Assembly (NCBI GenBank): GCA_011390565.1
Contig: JAABSC010000008.1
Span: forward strand, 1 to 64,000
Origin: Thioalkalivibrio paradoxus
Lineage (GTDB): Bacteria > Pseudomonadota > Gammaproteobacteria > Ectothiorhodospirales > Ectothiorhodospiraceae
Length of the DNA: 64,000 nt
Direction: 5' to 3'
In this document: one piece after another, positions 27,860 to 37,087 of the stretch
Numbering within the stretch: the stretch's first letter is position 1
How the letters are laid out: each line of letters begins with the position of its first letter
Position numbers and translations under genes: made by a program
Notes under the pieces: model-generated
Told to the model about the DNA's origin: nothing
The model's database searches: none
Seen by the model: only the letters and a program-made list of their open reading frames with translations

Positions 27860-28974
27860 TCAGCGTCACCGGACGCGAGCTGACGACCGGACAGTGGCTG
27901 CTTCGAAGCTTCCGAATGGACGGCATGCTGGCCTTGCTGATCGTGATGCTTCTGGGCGTGGGTCTGCTGGTCCTGTTCAGCGCTTCCGGCGAGGATATGG
28001 CCGCGCTGGAGCGCCAGCTGCTCCGTATCGGTGTGGGTTTTTTGGGCCTGCTGCTCGTCGCGCGCGTACCGATATCCGTTCTAAAAGCCTGGTCGCCCTG
28101 GCTTTTCCTGCTGGGGTTGGGGCTGCTGCTCGGAGTCATGTTCGCGGGTGATGTCGGCAAGGGTGCGCGACGCTGGCTGGATCTGGGGCTGTTGCGCTTC
28201 CAGCCCTCCGAAATCATGAAGCTCGCAATGCCTCTGACGGTGGCCTGGTATCTGTCCCTGCGCAGTGGGCCGCCACGCTTCGTCGACCTCATCGTCGTCG
28301 GTGTGTTGATCGTCGTTCCGGTTCTGCTGATCATGCGCCAGCCGGATCTGGGCACGGCGCTGCTGGTGGGCGCCTCGGGGATCCTGGTGCTGCTGCTCGC
28401 CGGCCTGAGCTGGCGCTGGATCGCGGGTATGGTCGTCGCGCTGGCGGCCGCCATACCGGTGTTGTGGACCCAGATGTATGACTACCAGCGTCAGCGGGTG
28501 CTCACGCTGCTCAATCCCGAGTCCGACCCCCTTGGGGCCGGCTACCACATCATCCAGTCCAAGATCGCGATCGGCTCCGGCGGCCTGTACGGCAAGGGCT
28601 GGCTGAACGGCACGCAGTCGCAGCTGCAGTTTCTGCCGGAGCGTTCCACTGACTTCGTGTTCGCGGTCTATGCCGAGGAATTCGGGTTCATGGGCATCCT
28701 GTTTCTGCTCCTGCTGTACTTCCTGATCGTGGGGCGCGGCCTCTGGATTGCGGCAATGGCACAGGACCGCTTTTCGCGCCTGGTCGCCGGAAGCATCAGC
28801 CTCACGTTTGCGGTCTACATGGTGGTGAACATCGGCATGGTCAGCGGGTTGTTGCCCGTCGTGGGCGTGCCCCTGCCGCTGGTCAGCTATGGCGGCACTT
28901 CGCTGGTGACGCTGATGTTGGGCTTCGGTATCCTGATGGCCGTGCAGTCTCAACAACGATTGGTGAATCGATGA
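27856..28974 (+). CDS. rodA: Peptidoglycan glycosyltransferase RodA
   Basis: 372 residues, a SEDS-family membrane protein of about ten helices. It polymerises lipid II in the elongasome with PBP2. Motifs: FQPSEIMKLAMP, QPDLGTALLVGASG and the loop FLPERSTDFVFAVYAEEFG. The start is GTG at 27856, overlapping mrdA, and its stop overlaps the mltB start (ATGA). Confidence 0.96.
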   Translation: MISVTGRELTTGQWLLRSFRMDGMLALLIVMLLGVGLLVLFSASGEDMAALERQLLRIGVGFLGLLLVARVPISVLKAWSPWLFLLGLGLLLGVMFAGDVGKGARRWLDLGLLRFQPSEIMKLAMPLTVAWYLSLRSGPPRFVDLIVVGVLIVVPVLLIMRQPDLGTALLVGASGILVLLLAGLSWRWIAGMVVALAAAIPVLWTQMYDYQRQRVLTLLNPESDPLGAGYHIIQSKIAIGSGGLYGKGWLNGTQSQLQFLPERSTDFVFAVYAEEFGFMGILFLLLLYFLIVGRGLWIAAMAQDRFSRLVAGSISLTFAVYMVVNIGMVSGLLPVVGVPLPLVSYGGTSLVTLMLGFGILMAVQSQQRLVNR

Positions 28975-30008
28975 CCCTGTCTCCCGTGCGTCGCCCCTTC
29001 TTCGTCGCCTTGAATCTTTTCGCGTACGCGCTGCTGGTGTCGGTGCTCGGGGCCTGTTCGACGCCGGGGGTGGCCGTTTACGAGTCGGAATACCGCGCTG
29101 GTGAACCGCCCTACCTCGAGCGGGCCGAGGTCCAGAGCTTCATCGACGAGCAGGTGGCGGAAGGATTCGACCGCGAGCGCCTCGAAAGCCTTTTCCTGGC
29201 AGTGGAACCACAGCAGCGCATCCTGGACCTGATTTCCCGCCCTGCGGAGGCGCGTCCCTGGAAGGACTACCGTCCGATCTTCGTGAACAGCCGGAGGATC
29301 GAGCGCGGTCAGGCTTTCATGATCGAACAGGCCGAGTGGCTGGAACGGGCCGATGCCACCTACGGTGTCGATCCGGCGCTGGTGGCCGCGATTATCGGCG
29401 TGGAAACCGATTACGGGCGAAATCTTGGCAGCTTCAGGGTGTTCGATGCGCTGGTGACCCTCGGGTTCGATTATCCCCCGCGGGAGGATTTCTTCCGGAG
29501 GGAACTCGGGCATTTTCTGCAGCTCGCCGAGGAGGAATCCCTGGATCTGCGTGAGACACGGGGTTCTTACGCGGGCGCGATGGGTCGTGGCCAGTTCATC
29601 TCCTCCAGCTACCGTGCCTACGCAGTGGACTTCGACGCGGATGGTCGCCGCGACCTCATCGGTTCCTGGCCGGATGCAATCGGAAGCGTGGCAAACTATT
29701 TCCGGGTCCATGACTGGCAGACCGGCCAACCGGTGGTGGCCCTGGCGCGCGTCGAAGGCGATGCCCACGAGGCCTTGCTCGGTGGGGGGTATCAGGCGCG
29801 TTTCAGTCTGCAGGAACTCGCGGAGAAGGGGGTCTTTCCCGTGGAAGCGGTACCCGCCGATGGACAGTTCTCCCTGATCCGGCTCGAGGGTGAGCAGGGC
29901 CTCGAGTTCTACCTCGGTTATCCCAATTTCTACGTCATCACACGGTACAATCGCAGCCCGCTCTACGCGATGGTCGTGCACCAAATCGCCGAGGCCCTGA
30001 GAAAGTGA
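28971..30008 (+). CDS. mltB: Lytic murein transglycosylase B
   Basis: 345 residues. A lipoprotein signal with lipobox LGAC places it at the outer membrane. The glycoside hydrolase 103 core shows IIGVETDYGRNLG, containing the catalytic Glu, and YAGAMGRGQFISSSYRAYAVD. It cleaves glycan strands to 1,6-anhydroMurNAc ends. It is translationally coupled to both rodA and rlpA. Confidence 0.95.
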   Translation: MTLSPVRRPFFVALNLFAYALLVSVLGACSTPGVAVYESEYRAGEPPYLERAEVQSFIDEQVAEGFDRERLESLFLAVEPQQRILDLISRPAEARPWKDYRPIFVNSRRIERGQAFMIEQAEWLERADATYGVDPALVAAIIGVETDYGRNLGSFRVFDALVTLGFDYPPREDFFRRELGHFLQLAEEESLDLRETRGSYAGAMGRGQFISSSYRAYAVDFDADGRRDLIGSWPDAIGSVANYFRVHDWQTGQPVVALARVEGDAHEALLGGGYQARFSLQELAEKGVFPVEAVPADGQFSLIRLEGEQGLEFYLGYPNFYVITRYNRSPLYAMVVHQIAEALRK

Positions 30009-30910
30009 GTCGGTCCGGGCAGCGAACCCGGTGCCCCTGTGACGGTGAACTGAGGCACGGACGCAGCTCTGGTTTTTTGCAGGCGGTCGCCGGTCCGGGA
30101 CTTCTGCTGGCCCTGATGGTGGTCCAGGGTTGCGGAACCAGTCCCGACGTCGCCGATGGCGCCCCGAGTACCGTGCCCCGAGATCTTTCCACGATTCCGG
30201 ACGCCGTGCCCCGTCATGAACCGCGCAGCCCCTATGGCAATCCGCCGAAATATGAAGTGTTCGGGCAGCAATATCGCACACTGGCGTCCAGCGAAGGTTT
30301 CGAGGAACGCGGTCTGGCCTCGTGGTACGGGACCAAATTCCACGGGCGCCGTACCTCCAGCGGTGAACCCTATGACATGTACGCGATGACCGCGGCACAC
30401 AAGCATCTGCCGCTGCCGAGCTACGTCGAGGTGACCAATCTCGAGAATGGCCGGCGCGCGATCGTGCGCGTCAACGATCGGGGTCCCTTCGTCGCCGGGC
30501 GGGTGATCGATCTCTCGTATGCCGCGGCTCACCGTCTCGGGGTGGCCGAGAAGGGGATTGCTCCGGTGCACGTCCGGGTCGTGGGGCCCGCGTCGGAAGA
30601 GCAGCCGGCACCCCGGCGTCTGGCGGCAGCGGGTCCGGCGATCGCACCGGATCTCGCCGGTGGGTCCGAAGTCGATACCCGGTTCATACAGGTCGGGGCT
30701 TTTTCCAACCGGTCGGCTGCCGAGACCCTGCAGGGCACGCTGCTCGATCTGGGTCTGGAAGCGGTGCTCATCACACCGGTGACGGTTTCCAGCGGCGCGG
30801 TGCTGCACCGTGTGCGTATCGGGCCGCTGGACGACGCCGATGCGGTCCACCGTGTCAGCGAGCGGCTGCACCAGGCGGCGCTGATGGATTTCCGGGTCGT
30901 GACCGACTGA
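30005..30910 (+). CDS. rlpA: Septal-ring lytic transglycosylase RlpA (SPOR)
   Basis: 301 residues. Lipobox VQGC lies after a long N-region. The double-psi beta-barrel contains GLASWYGTKFHGRRTSSGE and VRVNDRGPF, with the Asp used by RlpA enzymes on denuded glycan. A C-terminal SPOR domain (about 225-300, IQVGAFSNRSAAETL) targets septal glycan. It starts at GTG 30005, overlapping mltB. RlpA cutting activity is shown in Pseudomonas; here it is inferred. Confidence 0.93.
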   Translation: MSRSGQRTRCPCDGELRHGRSSGFLQAVAGPGLLLALMVVQGCGTSPDVADGAPSTVPRDLSTIPDAVPRHEPRSPYGNPPKYEVFGQQYRTLASSEGFEERGLASWYGTKFHGRRTSSGEPYDMYAMTAAHKHLPLPSYVEVTNLENGRRAIVRVNDRGPFVAGRVIDLSYAAAHRLGVAEKGIAPVHVRVVGPASEEQPAPRRLAAAGPAIAPDLAGGSEVDTRFIQVGAFSNRSAAETLQGTLLDLGLEAVLITPVTVSSGAVLHRVRIGPLDDADAVHRVSERLHQAALMDFRVVTD

Positions 30911-31008
30911 TCGTGTCCCGTTGCGTCGTTCTGTCGAGGCGCGGTTCCGCGCGCGGGAGCGGCGTTGGCATTCTTCATCCATGTTCCAAAACCAGGTTGA
31001 CCGTGCTC

Positions 31009-32262
31009 ATGACGAAATTCCTTCCCGTGTTGCCCCGATGGCTTGTTCCGTTTCTGCTGTTTCCACTGGCCGCCATGGGCCAGCAGACCCTGCCTGTGCC
31101 GGGACCGATTCCGGGACCCGCCGCGCCCGGCGGCCCCGCCTCGGTCGTGATCCCTCAGCCGCCCTCCGATATCACCGCAAAGAGCTTCATCCTGCTGGAT
31201 TTTGATTCCGGCCTGCCGCTGGCGGCGCTGGAGCCGGACGTTGAACGCGAACCCGCAAGCCTGACCAAGCTGATGACCGCCTATGTCGTGTTCCGGGAGA
31301 TCAACGCGGGCAAGGTCCGGCTTGACGAGAAGGTCACGATCAGCGAGCGGGCCTGGCGCACCGGGATGGACGGCGCCTCCCGGATGTTCATCGAGGTCGG
31401 TGAACAGGTCTCGGTCGAGGATCTGCTTCGAGGCATGATCGTGCAGTCGGGCAACGACGCCTCGACTGCGTTGGCTGAATGGGTTGCGGGTTCCGAGGGG
31501 GCCTTTGTCGATCTGATGAACGCGCAGGCTCGGGCGCTGGGCATGCAACGCTCCTATTTCGCCAACCCCCACGGACTGCCCAGTCCGGAAGCGCAGTACA
31601 CCACTCCCAATGATATGGCCCGGCTCGCCCGTGCCCTGATCCGGGACTTTCCCGACTCCTACCGCTATTACAGCGAGAAGGACTTCACCTTCAACGATAT
31701 CAGGCAATCCAACCGCAACCTGCTGCTGTGGCGGGATGAGAGTTTCGATGGTCTGAAAACGGGTTGGACCTCTGCAGCGGGCTACAACCTGGTTTCGTCA
31801 GCCGAGCGCAACGGGCGTCGCCTGATCGCCGTGGTGATGGGCATCGATGCGCCCAACCACCAGCGCGGCGGCATCATCCGCGCCAACGAATCCCAGGCCC
31901 TGATCAACTGGGGCCTCCGTTTCTTCGAATCCCGCATGCTGTTCGAAGGCGGTTCGGTGCTCAGCGAACCCCGGGTCTACAAAGGTTCCAGCACCACGGT
32001 CCGCGCGGGCGTCCTGGAACCCTTCTGGGTGGTGTTTCCCCAGGGACAGGGAGATCGCCTCGAGGCCACCATGGAGGTCATGGCCCCCCAGATGGCACCC
32101 ATCCAGGCAGGTGACGTACTCGGGGAGATCGTGGTCGTGCTGGGCGGCGAGCCCCTCGCCCGGCAGCCTCTGGTGGCGCTGGACACGGTGGAATCGGGCG
32201 GAATCTTCCGCTGGCTTTGGGACAGTGCGGCCCTGGCCATACGTTCGGCCTGGCCGTTCTGA
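31009..32262 (+). CDS. dacA: D-alanyl-D-alanine carboxypeptidase (PBP5/6 type)
   Basis: 417 residues. A periplasmic, membrane-tethered DD-carboxypeptidase trimming pentapeptides. A signal peptide ends at AAMGQ, followed by a Pro/Gly-rich linker. Catalytic motifs: SLTK (S84, K87), SGN (147-149) and KTG (250-252). The C-terminal PBP5 domain and an amphipathic tail (IFRWLWDSAALAIRSAW) would anchor it. The ATG at 31009 starts the signal; 96 nt of open frame upstream are not used. Confidence 0.95.
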   Translation: MTKFLPVLPRWLVPFLLFPLAAMGQQTLPVPGPIPGPAAPGGPASVVIPQPPSDITAKSFILLDFDSGLPLAALEPDVEREPASLTKLMTAYVVFREINAGKVRLDEKVTISERAWRTGMDGASRMFIEVGEQVSVEDLLRGMIVQSGNDASTALAEWVAGSEGAFVDLMNAQARALGMQRSYFANPHGLPSPEAQYTTPNDMARLARALIRDFPDSYRYYSEKDFTFNDIRQSNRNLLLWRDESFDGLKTGWTSAAGYNLVSSAERNGRRLIAVVMGIDAPNHQRGGIIRANESQALINWGLRFFESRMLFEGGSVLSEPRVYKGSSTTVRAGVLEPFWVVFPQGQGDRLEATMEVMAPQMAPIQAGDVLGEIVVVLGGEPLARQPLVALDTVESGGIFRWLWDSAALAIRSAWPF

Positions 32263-32281
32263 CCTCGAGGGGACTTTTTCG

Positions 32282-33154
32282 GTGACCGCTTTTCTGAACG
32301 GCTGTTTCCTGCCCCTCGAACAGGCGCGGGTGTCACCGCTGGATCGCGGGTTCCTGTTCGGGGACGGCATCTATGAAGTGATCCCGAGCTACCAAGGGGT
32401 GCCGTTTCTGCTGGAGGCGCACCTGGAGCGACTGCGCCGTTCCCTGTCCGCGATTCGCCTTCGCGATCCGATGGGGGATCGCGGCTGGAGGGACATGCTG
32501 GAGGAGTTGCTCGCGCGGAATCCAGGGGGCGATCGCGCGATCTACCTGCAGGTCACTCGTGGCGTCGCCCCGCGTGATCACGCCTTTCCGGTCGCGACCG
32601 AGGCCACCGTCTTCGCGATGGTAAACCCGATTCAGCCGCCCCGCCCGGAAACCACGGCGCAGGGCGAGGGTGCAATTCTGCTTCCGGACGAGCGCTGGGG
32701 CCGTTGCGACATCAAGGCCATCACCCTGCTCGCCAATGTCCTGGCGCGGCAGATGGCGGTCGAACAGGGGGCGATCGAGGCGATTCTGCTGCGGGACGGC
32801 CGGTTGACCGAGGGTGCGGCCAGCAATGTCTTCGTCGTGCATGGGGACGTGGTCAGGACTCCGCCACTGGACCGTGGGATTCTTCCGGGAATCACGCGGC
32901 GTTTCGTACTGGATCTGCTCGAGGGGCATTCGCGTCCGGTGTTCGAGGAGGCGGTTCTCGAGTCCGATCTGCGCACGGCCGATGAAATCTGGCTGACCAG
33001 TTCCACCAAGGAAATCCTGCCGGTGACGCGTCTGGACGGGCAGCCCGTCGGCGCGGGCCGACCCGGTCCGGTCTGGCGCGAGACCCTCGAGCTGTACCAG
33101 CGTGCAAAGAACGATGCACGGGGCGCCCGGGTGGCGGAGAGCGGCGATGGCTGA
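32282..33154 (+). CDS. dat: D-amino-acid transaminase (class IV aminotransferase)
   Basis: 290 residues, a PLP fold-type IV enzyme. The PLP lysine is K145 in RCDIKAITLLANV, preceded by LDRGFLFGDGIYEV and followed by LTEGAASNVF. The family interconverts D-Ala and D-Glu with 2-oxo acids. Its place between dacA and ybeD-lipB suggests supply or recycling of wall D-amino acids. Branched-chain or aminodeoxychorismate lyase activity cannot be fully excluded by sequence alone. The start is GTG at 32282, after GAGGGGA. Confidence 0.88.
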   Translation: MTAFLNGCFLPLEQARVSPLDRGFLFGDGIYEVIPSYQGVPFLLEAHLERLRRSLSAIRLRDPMGDRGWRDMLEELLARNPGGDRAIYLQVTRGVAPRDHAFPVATEATVFAMVNPIQPPRPETTAQGEGAILLPDERWGRCDIKAITLLANVLARQMAVEQGAIEAILLRDGRLTEGAASNVFVVHGDVVRTPPLDRGILPGITRRFVLDLLEGHSRPVFEEAVLESDLRTADEIWLTSSTKEILPVTRLDGQPVGAGRPGPVWRETLELYQRAKNDARGARVAESGDG

Positions 33155-33416
33155 AGGTCCGGATACGCTGCTGAAGTTTCCCTGCCGCTTCCCGATCAAG
33201 GTCATGGGCGAAGCCCATCCCGAATTGCTGGAGGCTGTGCACGCCAGCATCGCGCGGCACGTGGCCGATCCCGATTCCGTCAGCGTGACGCAGCGCGCGT
33301 CGAGTGGTGGCAACTACATGGGGGTCACCATCACCCTGACCGCGGTCAGCCAGGAACAGCTGGATGCGCTGTATCGGGACCTCGGGCAGTGCGCCCGGGT
33401 CCGCATGGTCCTCTAG
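33147..33416 (+). CDS. ybeD: YbeD/DUF493 small ACT-like protein
   Basis: 89 residues. LLKFPCRFPIKVMGE followed by a YDALYRDL-like end (LDALYRDLGQCARVRMVL) is characteristic of the DUF493 family, an ACT-like fold of unknown function. It is conserved between dacA and lipB in gammaproteobacteria. It overlaps the end of dat by 8 nt. Confidence 0.92.
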   Translation: MAEGPDTLLKFPCRFPIKVMGEAHPELLEAVHASIARHVADPDSVSVTQRASSGGNYMGVTITLTAVSQEQLDALYRDLGQCARVRMVL

Positions 33417-33430
33417 CCCGGAATCCCCGT

Positions 33431-34123
33431 ATGGCCGAGGAATCCCTGCAGCTGTACCGCCTGGGGCTGCAGCCTTATGTGCCTGTGTGGCACGCGATGC
33501 GGTTGCAGTTGATGGAGCGCGGCCCGGAAACGCGGGATGCGTTCTGGCGGGTCGAGCATCCGCCCGTGCTGACCCTGGGCCGCAATGCCAGGACCGAACA
33601 CCTGCTCGCAGCCGGTGCGCTACCGGTGGTGCGCGTGGACCGCGGGGGGCAGGTCACCTTTCACGGTCCGGGGCAGGCGATCGTCTACCTGCTGCTGGAG
33701 CTTCGAAGGTATCGCCTGGGTGTGCGCGGGTTGGTGGAACTGCTGCAGGACGCCTTGATCGCGACGCTCCAGGATTTCGGGATTCGGGCGTCCGCGCGCG
33801 CAGACGCGCCCGGTGTGTACGTTCAGGGCGCGAAGATCGCCGCGCTGGGGCTGCGCGTTCGCAACGGGTGCAGCATGCACGGCCTGGCGCTCAACGTGAA
33901 TCCCCGGCTGAGCGAGTTCGGCCGCATTCATCCCTGCGGGTATCCGGGACTCGCGACGACGTCGATGCACGCACTCGGCGCGCGCGCGGCACCCGACACC
34001 GTGGCCGATCGGCTCGAAGCGCATCTGGCGGATCGTCTCGAGCGTGCAAGGGTGCCCCGGCAAACGCTTCCTGCCGAACTGGTCCGCGTCCTGGCCGTTG
34101 GCACCGCCGGACGCAGCCGATGA
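33431..34123 (+). CDS. lipB: Octanoyl-ACP:protein octanoyltransferase
   Basis: 230 residues. It moves octanoate from ACP to lipoyl domains, the first step of lipoate synthesis. The catalytic pair is K135 (GAKIAALG) and C169 (HPCGYPG); RGGQVTFHGPGQ is the family signature. lipA, the next enzyme, lies convergent 200 nt away rather than downstream. The stop codon runs straight into a hairpin repeat that may act as its terminator. Confidence 0.96.
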   Translation: MAEESLQLYRLGLQPYVPVWHAMRLQLMERGPETRDAFWRVEHPPVLTLGRNARTEHLLAAGALPVVRVDRGGQVTFHGPGQAIVYLLLELRRYRLGVRGLVELLQDALIATLQDFGIRASARADAPGVYVQGAKIAALGLRVRNGCSMHGLALNVNPRLSEFGRIHPCGYPGLATTSMHALGARAAPDTVADRLEAHLADRLERARVPRQTLPAELVRVLAVGTAGRSR

Positions 34124-34124
34124 A

Positions 34125-34171
34125 CCCCCCCTCCCGCGCTTGCGGGGGAGGGCTGGGGAGGGGGCGCAGCG
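34125..34171. repeat. C/G-rich hairpin repeat, copy 2
   Basis: It matches the repeat at 84-130 (CCCTCCCGCGCTTGCGGGGGAGGG, split here across a hairpin, then GGGGAGGGGGCGC). It starts 1 nt after the lipB stop and can fold into a strong stem, so it may serve as a 3' end signal. Confidence 0.7.
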
Positions 34172-34222
34172 TCGGCCCGACTAACCGTCCATGCCCTGCG
34201 CCACCTCCGACGGTGTAGCGGC

Positions 34223-34312
34223 GAGCCACGGAAAACACGGAAGAACACGGACATCAGGGGAAAACGAAGGGATTCAGCCTCTTTTTCGTGTGTTTCCGTG
34301 TTTTCCGTGGCT
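34223..34312. repeat. ACACGGAA inverted-repeat element, copy 3
   Basis: The best-preserved copy: GAGCCACGGAAAACACGGAA on the left and TTTCCGTGTTTTCCGTGGCT on the right. It sits between the convergent genes lipB and lipA. Confidence 0.8.
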
Positions 34313-34323
34313 GGTTTTCCAAA

Positions 34324-35292
34324 TCAACCGGCGACGATGTCCCGGGCCTGCAGGTCCGCATGGTAGGAGGAGCGCACCATCGGACCACTGGCGACCTGGC
34401 GAAAGCCCATCTCGCGCGCGCGGTCCGCCAGTTCGTCGAACTCGCGCGGGTCCAGATAGCGGTCGACCGGCAGATGGTGGCGGCTCGGTTGCAGATACTG
34501 GCCGAGGGTCAGCATTTCGCAGCCGTGAGCGCGCAGGTCCTGGAGCACCTCCAGCAATTCTTCCCGCGTCTCCCCGATGCCGAGCATCAGTCCCGATTTG
34601 GTGGGTACTCCCGGGTGGCGTTCAGCGAACGTCGCCAGCAGCTTCAGTGAGAACCGGTAATCGGCGCCCGGTCGGGCCTTGCGATACAGCCGGGGCACGG
34701 TCTCCAGGTTATGGTTGAACACGTCGGGAGGCCCTTCACGCAGGATGTCCAGGGCCACTTCCATGCGTCCCCGGAAATCGGGAACCAGAACCTCGATGCG
34801 CGTATCGGGATTCGCCTCCCGAACCGCCCGGATGCATGCCGTGAAATGACCGGCGCCGCCGTCACGCAGGTCATCGCGGTCCACGGAGGTGATGACCACG
34901 TAGCGCAGTTCCAACGAGCGGATCGTCTCCGCCAGATGCCTGGGTTCCTCGGGATCGAGTGGATTCGGGCGGCCGTGGGCGACGTCGCAGAACGGGCAGC
35001 GCCGGGTGCAGATGTCCCCCATGATCATGAAGGTCGCGGTTCCGTGCGCGAAACACTCGCCCAGGTTCGGACAGCTCGCCTCCTCACATACGGTGTGCAG
35101 GCGCTGCTCCCGCAGGATGCGCTTGATCCGTTGAACCCCCGGATGCGCCTGGCTCTGGGCTCGGATCCAGCGCGGCTTGCGCATCGGCTGCTCCGTGGGC
35201 GTGATTTTCACCGGGATGCGCGCGACCTTGTCGGCGGCCCGAAGTTTTTCGCCCTGCTGCGGTCGTTTGCGGCTTTCCATTGGTTGGGTCAT
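34324..35292 (-). CDS. lipA: Lipoyl synthase
   Basis: 322 residues, a radical SAM enzyme inserting two sulfurs into octanoyl groups. The radical SAM cluster cysteines are C95, C99 and C102; the auxiliary (sulfur-donor) cluster uses C69, C74 and C80 and a C-terminal Ser (RSSYHAD). It completes lipoylation begun by LipB, coded convergently. The ATG at 35292 gives a basic N-terminal extension similar to other LipA proteins. Confidence 0.96.
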   Translation of the reverse strand: MTQPMESRKRPQQGEKLRAADKVARIPVKITPTEQPMRKPRWIRAQSQAHPGVQRIKRILREQRLHTVCEEASCPNLGECFAHGTATFMIMGDICTRRCPFCDVAHGRPNPLDPEEPRHLAETIRSLELRYVVITSVDRDDLRDGGAGHFTACIRAVREANPDTRIEVLVPDFRGRMEVALDILREGPPDVFNHNLETVPRLYRKARPGADYRFSLKLLATFAERHPGVPTKSGLMLGIGETREELLEVLQDLRAHGCEMLTLGQYLQPSRHHLPVDRYLDPREFDELADRAREMGFRQVASGPMVRSSYHADLQARDIVAG

Positions 35293-35383
35293 CTTTGCTG
35301 GGGCGCCGGAAGCGCTGAGTAGCTCGGGCCGGTCACTATGCCATTGGGGAAATCGTGACGCACGCGGACCCGTTTTTCCGTGT

Positions 35384-35866
35384 TCATTTGCGCAGACGGA
35401 ACCGGATGTCGCCGTCGGGTCCGGTCAGACCCCGGGACCGCAGCCACTGCGCGGCGTCGTCGCTGTCGTCCTGCAGCCAGGCGGCGGTCGAACCCAGCCG
35501 GAAGCTGTAGCCCCAGGCATCCATGTCCGCGCAGAGCGCCCGTCGGCCGACCTTCGGCAGGTGATCGGCGAGCAGGATCTGCAGCAGGCACACGGCCGCC
35601 TCTTCGGGATCATCGCCCCCGGCATCGGTATGGACCGCCACGCGTCGGCCCGCGTCCATGCAGATCAGGTGACAGGCCTCGTGCAGTGCGGAATGGACCG
35701 GGGTATCCGGCCGAACGTGCAGCGTGAGCCCGACGATGCCGGCTTCCGGTTCGCCCCAGTAGCTGCCTGGAAGCGCGGAGTCTGGGGGGTGGCTAACCAG
35801 ACGAATGCCGTAGCGACCGAGCAGTCGAGCGAGATCGGGAAGCTGGATGGCGTCGCAGCGGTGCAT
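35384..35866 (-). CDS. Conserved hypothetical protein with HExxH-like motif
   Basis: 160 residues without a signal peptide or membrane segment. A short zinc-metallopeptidase-like motif, H62-E-A-C-H66 in [11 protein letters not shown], stands in a helical context. The C-terminal half is acidic and mixed. No other protease hallmark was found, so the metal site is plausible but unproven. It sits between lipA and ibaG on the same strand. Confidence 0.6.
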   Translation of the reverse strand: MHRCDAIQLPDLARLLGRYGIRLVSHPPDSALPGSYWGEPEAGIVGLTLHVRPDTPVHSALHEACHLICMDAGRRVAVHTDAGGDDPEEAAVCLLQILLADHLPKVGRRALCADMDAWGYSFRLGSTAAWLQDDSDDAAQWLRSRGLTGPDGDIRFRLRK

Positions 35867-35917
35867 GGCTGGGTCGAACGGCGCCGGCTCCCGCCGGCGG
35901 TCCCGGATGCCTCCGGG

Positions 35918-36157
35918 TCAGGACTTTCCGTGTTCTTCGGGGGTCATCGCGCGGATGGTCAGTGCATGCACCGCGCCACTGGCGATTTCTTCCTGCACGG
36001 TCCTGTACACCGTCTGGTGTTTCTTCACCGCGTTCATGCCGGCGAAAATGGGGCTGACGACCAGGGCCTCGAACTTGCCCTCGCCACCGGTGACTTCGAC
36101 CGTCTCGGCTTCGGGCATTCGGGAACGAATCAGCTCGGCGACTTCGCTGGATTGCAT
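35918..36157 (-). CDS. ibaG: BolA family protein IbaG
   Basis: 79 residues: VVSPIFAGMNAVKKHQTVY and AVHALTIRAMTPEE are typical of IbaG/YrbA. BolA proteins pair with monothiol glutaredoxins through a [2Fe-2S] cluster; the conserved His in KKHQ is the expected ligand. The ATG at 36157 fits the family; a longer frame to 36217 adds a basic stretch not seen in IbaG. Confidence 0.88.
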   Translation of the reverse strand: MQSSEVAELIRSRMPEAETVEVTGGEGKFEALVVSPIFAGMNAVKKHQTVYRTVQEEIASGAVHALTIRAMTPEEHGKS

Positions 36158-36316
36158 GCATCTTCTCCGCTTGGGTTTCCGTGGGGGGGCATCATAGCCA
36201 AATCGTGACCCCTCCACAGCTTGTTATACTTTGCACAAGGCCAAGGCACTGCGGCTTCCCGTTGTTGCCGGAAGCATGCGGCGGCCACTTTCATGCGGGC
36301 ATACGATGCGGCGGAC

Positions 36317-37087
36317 ATGGCGGTAATCCCGACGATTCAGATCGTGCTCGAGCAGCTTCTGCTGCCGCCCGGTGGCGGTCTTCTGCTGATTCTGGTCGGT
36401 CTCGTGCTGGCGAATACGTGGCGGCGCGGGTCGCGGGGCCTGGTGGTATTCGGGTTCCTGTTCGCTATGGTCACCAGTCTTCCGGTGGTGGCGGAGCGCC
36501 TTGCGGCCACTCTCGAAGCCCCGTATGCCCGCAGCGCGATTGCCCTTGAGCGGGCCGATGCGCTGGTGGTTCTCGGAGCCGGTCGTGTGCGCGCGCAGCA
36601 GGAGTATGCGGGGGATGTCCCCAGTACTCTTGCGCTCGAGCGTTTGCGGTATGCCGTGCGCCTGCACCGCAGCAGTGGGCTGCCCATCGTGTTGAGCGGC
36701 GGCCGTGGACATCCCGATGATCGACGCTCCGAGGCCGAATTGATGGCGGAGGTTCTGCTCGCCGACTTCCGGATTACGCCGTTGTGGCTGGAAACCCAAA
36801 GCCGCAACACCTGCGGGAACGCTCGAGGCGTCGCGAACATTCTGCCGGAGGCGGGACTGGAACGCGTTCTCGTGGTGACCCATGCCATGCACATGCCGCG
36901 CGCCATGGCCTGTTTTCAGGCAGCGGGCATCGTGGCCCAACCGGCGCCGATGGGGTTCCGTGGACCCCGCGGCCTGTCGCCGCGGCTCACCGATTTTCTC
37001 CCGAATGTCGAGGCGGTACAGACGTCCCGTTTTGCTCTGCGCGAGTGGCTGGCACGGTTGGCCGCACCCTTCCGCACCGGCGGATGA
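36317..37087 (+). CDS. YdcF/DUF218 membrane protein (ElyC/SanA-like)
   Basis: 256 residues. Two N-terminal hydrophobic helices are followed by a DUF218 domain: DALVVLGAGRV, LPIVLSGGRG, LETQSRNTCGNA and VTHAMHMPRAM. Relatives such as ElyC and SanA affect envelope integrity and undecaprenyl-linked sugar metabolism. The start at 36317 precedes the first helix; ATGs at 36221 and 36293 are possible. It overlaps the next gene (ATGA). Confidence 0.8.
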   Translation: MAVIPTIQIVLEQLLLPPGGGLLLILVGLVLANTWRRGSRGLVVFGFLFAMVTSLPVVAERLAATLEAPYARSAIALERADALVVLGAGRVRAQQEYAGDVPSTLALERLRYAVRLHRSSGLPIVLSGGRGHPDDRRSEAELMAEVLLADFRITPLWLETQSRNTCGNARGVANILPEAGLERVLVVTHAMHMPRAMACFQAAGIVAQPAPMGFRGPRGLSPRLTDFLPNVEAVQTSRFALREWLARLAAPFRTGG

